DNA of 35,757 bases, from contig PLLX01000228.1 of assembly GCA_003141415.1 (NCBI GenBank), positions 1 through 35,757 of the forward strand, in the 5' to 3' direction. Under the pieces are notes generated by a model. The model made no database searches. It was not told where the DNA came from and saw only the letters and a program-made list of their open reading frames with translations. The translations under genes were made by a program, and so were the position numbers. Shown one piece after another: positions 9,910 through 18,238 of the stretch; the first letter of the stretch is position 1, and each line of letters begins with the position of its first letter. Source of the stretch: Bacteroidales bacterium (GTDB taxonomy: Bacteria > Bacteroidota > Bacteroidia > Bacteroidales > VadinHA17).

Positions 9910-11106
9910 TCATTTCAATATTAAGTTTAATAATTTGTTAACTGTTTTAGCTATCATCAATTCCTCATCTGTGTGAATGACACGGACACTGACCTGCCCC
10001 TTATCTATTGAAATAAGCGGGGCGCCTGACATGTTTCGTTTTTCTTCAATCTCTATTCCAAGAAATCCCAACCCTTCACAAATGCGAGAGCGGATGATCG
10101 GGCAATTTTCACCAATTCCACCGGCAAAAACCAGCGTATCCAGTCCGCCAAGTAAAGCAGCGTAAGCTCCTATCCACTTCTTTGCCTGATAGCAAAATAA
10201 TGCCACGGCTTCCACCGCCCGTATGTCATGGGTTTCCTGTGCGAGCAAATCGCGCATGTCAGCACTGGTTTCAGAAATGCCTAGGAGACCTGATTCATGA
10301 TTGATGAGATTATTGAACTGCTTAAGTGTCATATTTTCTGATAGTATCATGTACCATGCGACTCCGGGATCCAAGTCACCAGGTCTTGAACCCATCATGA
10401 GTCCTCCGGCAGGTGTAAAGCCCATGCTTGTGTCAATGCTTTTACTGTTGAGTACTGCAGCCATGCTTGCTCCGTTGCCAAGATGAGCCAATATAACACG
10501 GCCTTGTGATGCTATTGTTCCGGCAATACGAGTTAGTTCCTCCATTAAATATGCATAAGACAACCCATGGAAACCGTATCTCTTTATCCCTATCGAGTCG
10601 AAACGGCGGGGAATCGGAAGCAATTTAGCTATACGGGGCATGGAGCTATGGAATGCCGTATCAAAACAAGCCACCTGGGGAAGTTTTGGATGACGCCGCC
10701 TGAAAGCCTCTATCAATTCAATCTCACCCGGCAAATGATCAGGATCGTAAGGCGCGATACGATGAAGTTCATCAAGCAATTCATGTGTAATAAGCTCGGG
10801 ACCAGTATGATTCATACCATGAACCACGCGATGGCCCACAGCCATGACAGAAGAAAATATATCCTGTTTTTCGAGCCAATCCATCAGAAAAGTTACAGAG
10901 GAGTGATAATCGGAAACTCCTGCTTTAAGAGTAGCTTGCTTATCTCCTGTGTCATTATTGAAAGTCAATGTTGAATCTTTCAGACCTATCCTGTCAATTT
11001 TTCCATGAAATAGCCGAGTTGGTATATCACCAACCTTATAAAGTGCAAATTTAATAGAAGATGAGCCACCATTAATGGTTAATATACAAGACTGATCTTT
11101 ATTCAT
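9910..11106 (-). CDS. ackA: Acetate kinase
   Basis: 398 residues, the usual length. It transfers phosphate from acetyl-phosphate to ADP, giving acetate and ATP. Motifs are NGGSSSIKFALY at the N-terminus, VGHRVVHG, ACFDTAFH, YGFHGLSY, AHLGNGASM, DTSMGFTPAGGLMMGSRPGD and FAGGIGEN. The variants YGFHGLSY and TPAGGLMM differ slightly from the housekeeping form (usually GFHGTSH and TPLEG), which hints at a dedicated copy. The gene is 17 bases downstream of the HAD gene and 3 bases upstream of phosphoketolase. No phosphotransacetylase is nearby, which fits acetyl-phosphate arriving directly from phosphoketolase. Confidence 0.96.
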   Translation of the reverse strand: MNKDQSCILTINGGSSSIKFALYKVGDIPTRLFHGKIDRIGLKDSTLTFNNDTGDKQATLKAGVSDYHSSVTFLMDWLEKQDIFSSVMAVGHRVVHGMNHTGPELITHELLDELHRIAPYDPDHLPGEIELIEAFRRRHPKLPQVACFDTAFHSSMPRIAKLLPIPRRFDSIGIKRYGFHGLSYAYLMEELTRIAGTIASQGRVILAHLGNGASMAAVLNSKSIDTSMGFTPAGGLMMGSRPGDLDPGVAWYMILSENMTLKQFNNLINHESGLLGISETSADMRDLLAQETHDIRAVEAVALFCYQAKKWIGAYAALLGGLDTLVFAGGIGENCPIIRSRICEGLGFLGIEIEEKRNMSGAPLISIDKGQVSVRVIHTDEELMIAKTVNKLLNLILK

Positions 11107-11123
11107 GAATGACTCTCTTCCTT

Positions 11124-11789
11124 TTACCCGATTTTCAGACCCAAAGCGGCTAATTCTGAGGATGTTGATAAATAATTCTTATGTTGGATACTTCGAATTC
11201 CTAAATCCCTTGCAACATCAACGAACATCTGTACATCTTCAATATATACAACATGTTCGGCCGGAACCTGTGCTATATCTAGTGCTACCCTGAAAATATC
11301 TGCATCTGGCTTTCGAAAATGGACGAAACAGGAGGATATGAAAAAATCAACAAACTGATTCAACTTGAATTTCTTTATTCTGTGTTCATTCAACTCCCGT
11401 CCTTCGTTATTGACCACAGCTATTTTCAGTTTGTACTTGTCTTTCAACTGTCGTACATACTCAATCATCTCTATGTTAGAAGTGGACTGCGAAAACATAA
11501 ATTCCCGAAATTGACCCACTGTGAAAGAGCGTTTTTTGTAGAACACTACTCTTTTGAGGTATTCACTCAGTGGAATCTTTCCCTCTTCATAGGTAACCTG
11601 AATGACATGGTGCCGATCATCCATATCATTATAGTCCAGATTAAAAACATCAGCAGCTGATCTCCGTGACTCATGTCCCCACCCGTTGGAAAGCATTACC
11701 CCACCTATATCTAAAAACAATGTTGTTACCGGAATTGATTTGTTCATGCCAATTTCATATCCCTTATTTGAATTCGTTTTTCCCATCAT
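11124..11789 (-). CDS. HAD-superfamily (subfamily IA-like) protein with altered catalytic motifs
   Basis: 221 residues with the haloacid dehalogenase fold pattern. Motif I is FLDIGGVML: the nucleophile Asp is present but the second Asp of DxD is Gly. Motif II is VVNNEG (Asn where Ser/Thr is usual). The motif III lysine is in FRKPDADIF. Motif IV is YIEDVQMF (Glu-Asp). Glucose-1-phosphatases such as E. coli YihX also lack the second Asp (DLGNV, from memory), and this gene lies 7 bases downstream of glucan phosphorylase, which makes glucose 1-phosphate. A sugar-phosphate phosphatase or a phosphate sensor is therefore plausible, but the substrate is inference. Confidence 0.8.
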   Translation of the reverse strand: MMGKTNSNKGYEIGMNKSIPVTTLFLDIGGVMLSNGWGHESRRSAADVFNLDYNDMDDRHHVIQVTYEEGKIPLSEYLKRVVFYKKRSFTVGQFREFMFSQSTSNIEMIEYVRQLKDKYKLKIAVVNNEGRELNEHRIKKFKLNQFVDFFISSCFVHFRKPDADIFRVALDIAQVPAEHVVYIEDVQMFVDVARDLGIRSIQHKNYLSTSSELAALGLKIG

Positions 11790-11796
11790 TCAAAGT

Positions 11797-14355
11797 TTAA
11801 TGTTGCCAGAGAATCAGATTAGTTTCCAGAGGAATTGAAACACCAGGAAAGTTCGGTATTACCCTTGGAGTATAATCTGTTGCAGGACGCTTTGAAGATA
11901 CCGATGCATTATAATAATACCCATTGTTTGTTCCTTCAATTTTTGTTCCTAGTGACATCTTCTGTACAATCGGATCTCTATCATTAATTTCGTTGGCATA
12001 TAGCTCAATCTGCAATGTATCCGGGTCAAGATCATTGAAGTAAATCTGAACCTCTATTTTATGATAGTTCTCAGTAGTCACGAACTTTAACTCACCAAAA
12101 TGCATCAAATCCCATTTTTGATCAAGTTTATGCAGCAAGTCTGCAATTTGCTTTCCCTTTTTACCATTATCTGCAGAGCGCTTAAGATATACTGTTGCAG
12201 CAGGCAGATATTGTTTCTCTGTGTATTCCCGCACCGCCCTGTCGGCGGAGAACCTGGGTGTTAATTGTGCCATGCTTTCTCTCATGCGTGATATCCAGGC
12301 AACAGGGATTCCTTTTTCATTGCGGTTGTAAAATTCAGGTATTACTTTCTGTTCGAGTAAATTATAAAGTTGTTCGGCTTCTCTGGAGTCCCAGGCCGGA
12401 TCGTCACCATGTTCATTACCATCTCCCAACGCCCAACCCACTTCAGGTGTATAAGCTTCAGCCCACCAACCATCCAGTTCCGAAAGGTTAATGCCTCCAT
12501 TTACCAGAACTTTCATACCACTGGTTCCGCTGGCCTCCCATGGACGACGTGGTGTATTGATCCAAACATCAACACCCTGTACAAGATTTTCTGAAATACG
12601 CATATCATAGTCACTAAGGAATATTACAGGCGGATGAACACCATTTTGCCGGATAAAATATACCCATTCTTTTATTAAATCCTGGCCCTCCTGATCAGCG
12701 GGATGGGCTTTGCCCGAAATAATAAGTTGCACAGGAAACTTATTATTTGTTAATAACCTGAGCAAGCGTTGAGGATCATGTAGTAATAAATTGGGCCGTT
12801 TGTAGGTTGCAAAACGTCTTGCAAAACCCAGTGTTAAAATGTTTGGATCAAATAAATGTTTTGCCCGTTCAATTGAATCGGACGAATGACCTGAGCCGTG
12901 TAATTGCTTCGAAAAATAATTACGGGCAAATTCGATGAGCATTTTTTTTGCATTGGTACGCAGTTCCCATAGCTTTTCATCGGAAGCATGACGAATATCC
13001 TGCTCCAGGTTTTTATTCGTTCCAAGCCATCGGTCCTTGCCACAAAATTCCGTCCATACATCGTCAGCTTCTTTCGAGTCCCATGTTGGCATGTGCACAC
13101 CATTTGTTATATATCCAACAGGTACCTGGGTTATTGGCCATTTTGGAAACAGAGGTTCAAAGATATGACGGCTAACTTCTCCATGGAGGCGACTTACTCC
13201 ATTTACAGCTCCGCTGCCTCTGATAGCCAGGTAAGCCATATTGAACTTTTCAGATTCGTTCCCGGGGTCCTCCCGGCCTAAAGCTAACAATTGTTGACGG
13301 GTAATGCCAAGTTTCTGCTCAGCATATTCACCGAGATATTGCCCGATGAGATTCGGTGAGAACTGATCAAATCCTGCTGATACTGCTGTATGAGTAGTAA
13401 AGAGGTTGCCCCCTCGTGTAGCTGCCATTGCAACATCAAATGGTTGCCCTGTATCCTTCATAAAACTAAAAGCACGTTCCAATATCGCAAATGCTGCATG
13501 CCCCTCATTTAGATGACATACCTGTGGATGAATACCAAGAGCATTCAGTAAACGCCATCCTCCAATTCCGAGTACCAATTCCTGTTTAAGCCGTAGCTCA
13601 GGTCCCCCACCGTATAATTCACTTGTTATTCCCCGATGAACAGGGAAATTTGCAGCATCGTTGCTATCTAACAGATAAAGTTTGATCCTGCCCACCTGTA
13701 CCTCCCATGCACGCAACCAGACAGAATAACCCGGTAACTCTATTTCCAATCGTAACCATTCCCCATTGGGTTGACGCAGGGGAATAACAGGTAATTGTCC
13801 GGGATCGTTATACGGGAAAAGAGCTTGTTGGTCACCATTTTGGTCAATTTCCTGGCGAAAGTAGCCCTGTTGATATAGTAACCCAACTCCAACTACAGGA
13901 ACTCCAAGATCGCTGGCAGCCTTGAGTTGATCGCCGGCCACATTGCCCAGGCCACCGGAATAAATTGGGAGAGCTTCATTTAACATGAATTCCATGCTAA
14001 AATAAGCTATACATGTAAGTGGAGACTCCGGATAGTTTTGCTGGAACCAGGCTGGAGAAGTATTTGCATGCTTTTTAGATTGTAAGAGAATATCTACTTT
14101 TTTACGAAAGACCGGGTCGGACATTACGTTCTGAAATTGGTCCCTTGAAACTGTTTGCAGGACTACCCATGGGTTATGTGTGAGATCCCAAAGTGCAGGA
14201 TCAAGTTGCCGCCAGACATCATCTGCAGAATGGTTCCAAGACCAGCGCATATCAAGAGCAAGCTCTGCAAGAGAATCGACCCCTTCGAGATCCGATGGCA
14301 AGAAGCAGTAACCGGGTTTTCTTATATCTGTTTTTTCTGTCATGATATTATTCAA
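11797..14355 (-). CDS. glgP: Alpha-glucan (glycogen/starch) phosphorylase
   Basis: 852 residues, the size of the bacterial short-type glucan phosphorylases. An N-terminal DUF3417-type domain (about 15-120; LALDMRWSWNHSADDVW) precedes the catalytic part. It releases glucose 1-phosphate from alpha-1,4-glucan using phosphate and pyridoxal phosphate. The PLP lysine is K615 in EASGTSGMK. YSGGLGNVAGD, HLNEGHAAF and GFARRFATYKRP are further family motifs. It is the first enzyme gene of the block, 88 bases after a universal stress protein gene. It supplies glucose 1-phosphate to the downstream phosphoketolase route; a phosphoglucomutase is needed but is not in this window. Confidence 0.95.
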   Translation of the reverse strand: MNNIMTEKTDIRKPGYCFLPSDLEGVDSLAELALDMRWSWNHSADDVWRQLDPALWDLTHNPWVVLQTVSRDQFQNVMSDPVFRKKVDILLQSKKHANTSPAWFQQNYPESPLTCIAYFSMEFMLNEALPIYSGGLGNVAGDQLKAASDLGVPVVGVGLLYQQGYFRQEIDQNGDQQALFPYNDPGQLPVIPLRQPNGEWLRLEIELPGYSVWLRAWEVQVGRIKLYLLDSNDAANFPVHRGITSELYGGGPELRLKQELVLGIGGWRLLNALGIHPQVCHLNEGHAAFAILERAFSFMKDTGQPFDVAMAATRGGNLFTTHTAVSAGFDQFSPNLIGQYLGEYAEQKLGITRQQLLALGREDPGNESEKFNMAYLAIRGSGAVNGVSRLHGEVSRHIFEPLFPKWPITQVPVGYITNGVHMPTWDSKEADDVWTEFCGKDRWLGTNKNLEQDIRHASDEKLWELRTNAKKMLIEFARNYFSKQLHGSGHSSDSIERAKHLFDPNILTLGFARRFATYKRPNLLLHDPQRLLRLLTNNKFPVQLIISGKAHPADQEGQDLIKEWVYFIRQNGVHPPVIFLSDYDMRISENLVQGVDVWINTPRRPWEASGTSGMKVLVNGGINLSELDGWWAEAYTPEVGWALGDGNEHGDDPAWDSREAEQLYNLLEQKVIPEFYNRNEKGIPVAWISRMRESMAQLTPRFSADRAVREYTEKQYLPAATVYLKRSADNGKKGKQIADLLHKLDQKWDLMHFGELKFVTTENYHKIEVQIYFNDLDPDTLQIELYANEINDRDPIVQKMSLGTKIEGTNNGYYYNASVSSKRPATDYTPRVIPNFPGVSIPLETNLILWQH

Positions 14356-14443
14356 ATTTCTTTGGATGAAAATGATTATTTCATACCATTTCAGGAGTAG
14401 AAAACATAACGTGTTATGCTGTCAATTAATGACTGAATCTGAG

Positions 14444-14929
14444 TTAATTTTGCTTTTTAGTCGGAACAATGAAAAGTGGTATTGAGGTATGATGCAGAAC
14501 TTTTTCTGTAACACTTCCCATTACTATATTTTCCAGCCATTTCCGGCTGTGAGATCCAACAACAATAATATCTGCTTGTATCTCTTTTGCAGTCTCTAAA
14601 ATAGAATCAGCAAAATCGCCTTCTTTAACTAGTGTCTGAATTGTTTTATCACCAAGGTGTTGTTTTGATTTATAAAGAAATTGCAGAGATGCATTTTTCA
14701 GTCCATCAATACTATCTTTTTGCACCACACCAGTATAGACATAACCAGTAAATCCCATTATAGGAGAATATCCTGCAGTGGAATAAAACACAGGATCTGT
14801 TATTACATGAAGCAATATTACTTCAGCATTCATTGATTTTGCCATTGAAAAACCTACTTCTGCTACTTTTTGCGCAGTTGGATTATAATCGAGTGCTATC
14901 AATACTTTATTCATTTTAATTGTTTTCAT
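14444..14929 (-). CDS. Universal stress protein (single UspA domain)
   Basis: 161 residues with one UspA fold: KVLIALDYNPTAQKVAEVGF at the N-terminus, VILLHVI, and the nucleotide-loop region VVGSHSRKWLENIVMGSVTEKVL followed by the strand IPLFIVP. The ATP motif G-x2-G-x9-G-(S/T) is incomplete (Ser at the second Gly), so ATP binding is uncertain. It lies upstream of and in the same direction as glgP, suggesting expression with the energy-stress carbon module. UspA genes next to phosphoketolase/acetate kinase clusters occur in several phyla, as I recall. Confidence 0.9.
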   Translation of the reverse strand: MKTIKMNKVLIALDYNPTAQKVAEVGFSMAKSMNAEVILLHVITDPVFYSTAGYSPIMGFTGYVYTGVVQKDSIDGLKNASLQFLYKSKQHLGDKTIQTLVKEGDFADSILETAKEIQADIIVVGSHSRKWLENIVMGSVTEKVLHHTSIPLFIVPTKKQN

Positions 14930-15100
14930 GTTCGTTGTATCTTTTAATTTATATTTTAGTTTCTGTAATTATTCATAGATACCAATCATACAAGTTTTAT
15001 TATGTCAACCACATATTCCAAATAACCGCACCAGGATGATACCCGGTTTTTTTGATTATGCTAAAACTATAAACTTTCTAATCCTGTCCGAAAAGCGTAC

Positions 15101-15970
15101 TCAGGCATTAAATGCTCCCAAACTCCAGATATCTTCTGCTGATATGCGTAAATGATAATTAGGAAATAATAAAACAGGAATAAAAGCTTTGTTTATCATT
15201 TGATGTGCAAAATTACCTAACAACAAATTGGAAGCACTCTTCTCCTGCTCGGTCATAATGGAAATCAGGTCAGCATCAACTGATTGAGAATAATCAAGAG
15301 TTAAATCTGTCAGGTTGTCGCCATGAAGATGTTCGACCGTATATGGAATTTTATGAGTCTCAAGGTAAGAAGCCACCTGTTCGGCATATTGATGTAGCTT
15401 TTTCTCAATACTATTTAAATTTGATAATCTTATTGTAAGCAGATGAATTTTTGAACTAAATATTTTTGCCAGCTCAACAGTATATGGAACCTTTTCCCTC
15501 GTCTGAAAAGTAATATCCAGGGGTAATACTATTTGATCAATATTTAAAGATATTTTGCTTCTTCTTACTGTGATCACCGGATTCCTCGAATGAGAGGTTA
15601 TTTTGTAGGCATTACCTCCAATGAACAATTCTTCAAAACCAGATGCACCATGGGTTGAAAGGACCGTAATTACGTCATCAAACTTATCGGCCAGATCTGC
15701 TATTTCCTTAAATACCTTACCTTCTTTAATTGTGTAATTCAAGGCACAATTTATGTTGCCTTTCTCCCTGCATTTTTGGAGAATTTCTTCAAATTTCATT
15801 TTTGCGAGTTGATTCTCCTTTTCAATCAATTCCTTATTGTCACCAGTATTCTTTCCTATGACATTAACCAATTGGATATTTGCTCCGGTTTTTTTAGCCA
15901 GCATTAATGCCAGATTCAGACCTGTTAATGACTCATCCGAGAAATCAAGTGGAACGATAATTGTTTTCAT
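15101..15970 (-). CDS. Tandem-domain universal stress protein
   Basis: 289 residues made of two UspA domains (about 1-145 and 146-280). The first domain keeps THGASGFEELFIGGNAYKI, close to the ATP-binding loop pattern. The second domain (SIMTEQEKSASNLLLGNFAHQMI) is degenerate. One functional and one degenerate site is common in tandem UspA proteins. The gene lies 171 bases upstream of the single-domain UspA gene on the same strand, and a 504-base gap precedes it. It may lead the glucan/phosphoketolase transcript or form its own unit. Confidence 0.9.
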   Translation of the reverse strand: MKTIIVPLDFSDESLTGLNLALMLAKKTGANIQLVNVIGKNTGDNKELIEKENQLAKMKFEEILQKCREKGNINCALNYTIKEGKVFKEIADLADKFDDVITVLSTHGASGFEELFIGGNAYKITSHSRNPVITVRRSKISLNIDQIVLPLDITFQTREKVPYTVELAKIFSSKIHLLTIRLSNLNSIEKKLHQYAEQVASYLETHKIPYTVEHLHGDNLTDLTLDYSQSVDADLISIMTEQEKSASNLLLGNFAHQMINKAFIPVLLFPNYHLRISAEDIWSLGAFNA

Positions 15971-16474
15971 AATTTTCTAATTTTCTTTTCAATAATCTCT
16001 TAAACTCCGGGCTCATCTGTATTTTATTAAATATTTATCTGTTGTTTTCCTTACAGTTCCGGCACATTCATACTATTGTTTTCTCTCATATACATTTATG
16101 AAAGATGAGTGACCTAAAATTAAGTTTCTGCAACACTATGAGGATTACATAACTTTAAGAAAAAGTTACATCATTCACATATTTCCCAACTGTGACAGGC
16201 ATCTATAGATTATAGACTTAGTTCATTTAATTTTCCCGGAATTGAAACTAATGTTTTAGGATTTATTATTCAAGATAACAAAGGTAAAGCAAAAGATTAA
16301 CTAATATCTCAAAAATTTATAAAAGTCAAAGATGATAAAATACAATTTATCTAAGAGATCCGGGAAATTGTAGTTAAATTTTAAAATCTTCTTTCATCAA
16401 ATAAGCCACCAATAAATTCAAAAAAAAATTAGTGCACTTAGTATTTATTTAGTTTGTCATAGAAACCTGAAACT
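15971..16474. other. 504-base non-coding gap upstream of the stress-protein genes
   Basis: No frame here looks like a gene. The gap lies 5' of the tandem UspA gene and 3' of the ABC transporter gene (both minus). The only promoter-like match I found is CAAAGGTA at 16279-16286 (TACCTTTG on the minus strand, fitting TAnnTTTG). It has no well-spaced TTTG partner and lies about 310 bases from the start codon, so it is a weak candidate. No hairpin with a U-run was seen. Confidence 0.4.
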
Positions 16475-18238
16475 CTAGCTTTCTACCTTCCCATGCAGAA
16501 GCAGATTAATAGCATCACTGAATGAACCTGCAGGGATAACTTTACCGGTATTTACAAAGAAAATCTCATCGGCGTTTTCTATAGTGTTCAAACGGTGAGC
16601 TATAATTACCCTGGTGGTCGATTCGGGAAGTTTTTTGAGTATAGTGTCGAGCAGTTGCTCAGTAACTGTATCAATGTTGGCAGTGGCTTCATCCAATATA
16701 AGTAATTCAGGCTTACGAAGAACGGCGCGCATGAAAGCGATGAGCTGTTTCTGTCCTAAACTTATACCTTCTCCTGTAGTTTGTACTTTTGAGTCAAGCC
16801 CCTGATCAAATCTGGCAAGCAGGCTTTCGAGTCCGGCTTCCGAAATAGCTTCCGAAAGTTGTGTGTTGGAGAATTTATTATACTCCGGATTCCCATATAA
16901 AATGTTATCCCGAATAGTACCTGAAAACAGAAAAGGTTCCTGAAGAATAAATCCAATTTTCCTGGTACGCTCTTCAGGTATATAAGAACGGATGTCTTTC
17001 CCATCTAACAAGATAGTTCCCCGGGTTGCATCGTATAATCTGGCAATGAGTGATGCTGTGGTGGTTTTACCTCCACCTGTCGGACCAACGAACGCGTAGG
17101 TTTTCCCCCGTTCAAGATCGAAGCTTACCTTGTGCAGAACCTCTTTGCCATTAGGATATTTGAACGATACATTTCGAAAATGAAGGTATGAAGAGGCTGT
17201 TTCGCATTTGGGATCGTCCATTACATGTAAATTGGTTTCAAGCGATAATAACAGGGAAATGCGGTCCCACCCTGCCATTGCCACCTGAAAGTTTGCCCAC
17301 AATGATGCAAGCTGTCGTAATGGGTTGTAGAAATTGGTTACATAAGCAATAAAACTAATAAGTAAGCCAATCGAAAAATGTCCCTTTACAATTAAATAAA
17401 TTCCCAGCGAGAGTACTATGAGCTGGCCGATATTAGCGGCCAGAGTATATACCGGCATAAACACGTTATTTGCTATTCCGGCCTGTACTGATTTGGTGTA
17501 GTTATGCTTGTTAGCCTCTTCAAAGCGTTTGCGGAAATAGTCACGGCGGTTGAATGCTATAATTACTTTAAAGTTAGCTAAGCTTTCCTGTATTTCAGCG
17601 CTTAAATTACCGGTACTTTTCGCGCTGTCTGCATTCCGGCGTTTTACCCATGGCGAAGTAGATTTAGTAAATATCCAGACTATCAGTGCCGGAGTCAGGG
17701 CTGCCAGACCCAGTGGAAGATTTATGCATAAGAGGATGATGCCTGCACCTGTCATAGTGAAAATGCTGCCAATAAACTGCATGAGAGATTGGGAGAAAAA
17801 CTGGTTTACCTTATCTGTATCATTATTTATACGCGATATGAGGTCACCGGCTTTGTTCTGGTTGAAAAAGTCAACAGGAAGATCCTGAAGCTTATTAAAT
17901 ACAGCGTTGCGTAAACTGTACAGCATTCGTTGCCCGATGCCGCCCATCATGCGCATTTGAATATAGTTTACAATAAAAGCCAAAACATAAACTGCAAGAA
18001 GAATCCCGGCAAATACAAGCACACCATGATATTGCTTTGTCTGGATATATGTGTCAATAGTGTAGCCGATCAAATATGGACCAAGCAAACTTAATCCTGC
18101 ATTTAAGAAGATTGCGCCAAAAGCTATTGTCAGGTTACGACGCTCTTCACCGATAAGAGTTATCAATTTCCGGAGCGATGCGAGATTAGATGTTTTCTGC
18201 TCCGCTTTATCTGATGGTTGATTTAAATTATAATTCAT
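16475..18238 (-). CDS. ABC exporter half-transporter, catalytic-ATPase partner of a heterodimer
   Basis: 587 residues: six membrane segments in the first ~320, then a nucleotide-binding domain. Walker A is GPTGGGKT (K391), the Q-loop is ILQEPFLF, Walker B LLILDEATANID has the catalytic Glu, and the switch His is in IIAHRL. The signature motif is ISLGQKQ instead of LSGGQ. It overlaps the upstream exporter gene by 11 bases. Its intact Glu/His and broken signature complement the partner's intact signature and broken Glu/His, the arrangement known for heterodimeric exporters such as TM287/288 and BmrCD. The substrate is unknown; lipids or drugs are typical. Confidence 0.93.
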   Translation of the reverse strand: MNYNLNQPSDKAEQKTSNLASLRKLITLIGEERRNLTIAFGAIFLNAGLSLLGPYLIGYTIDTYIQTKQYHGVLVFAGILLAVYVLAFIVNYIQMRMMGGIGQRMLYSLRNAVFNKLQDLPVDFFNQNKAGDLISRINNDTDKVNQFFSQSLMQFIGSIFTMTGAGIILLCINLPLGLAALTPALIVWIFTKSTSPWVKRRNADSAKSTGNLSAEIQESLANFKVIIAFNRRDYFRKRFEEANKHNYTKSVQAGIANNVFMPVYTLAANIGQLIVLSLGIYLIVKGHFSIGLLISFIAYVTNFYNPLRQLASLWANFQVAMAGWDRISLLLSLETNLHVMDDPKCETASSYLHFRNVSFKYPNGKEVLHKVSFDLERGKTYAFVGPTGGGKTTTASLIARLYDATRGTILLDGKDIRSYIPEERTRKIGFILQEPFLFSGTIRDNILYGNPEYNKFSNTQLSEAISEAGLESLLARFDQGLDSKVQTTGEGISLGQKQLIAFMRAVLRKPELLILDEATANIDTVTEQLLDTILKKLPESTTRVIIAHRLNTIENADEIFFVNTGKVIPAGSFSDAINLLLHGKVES

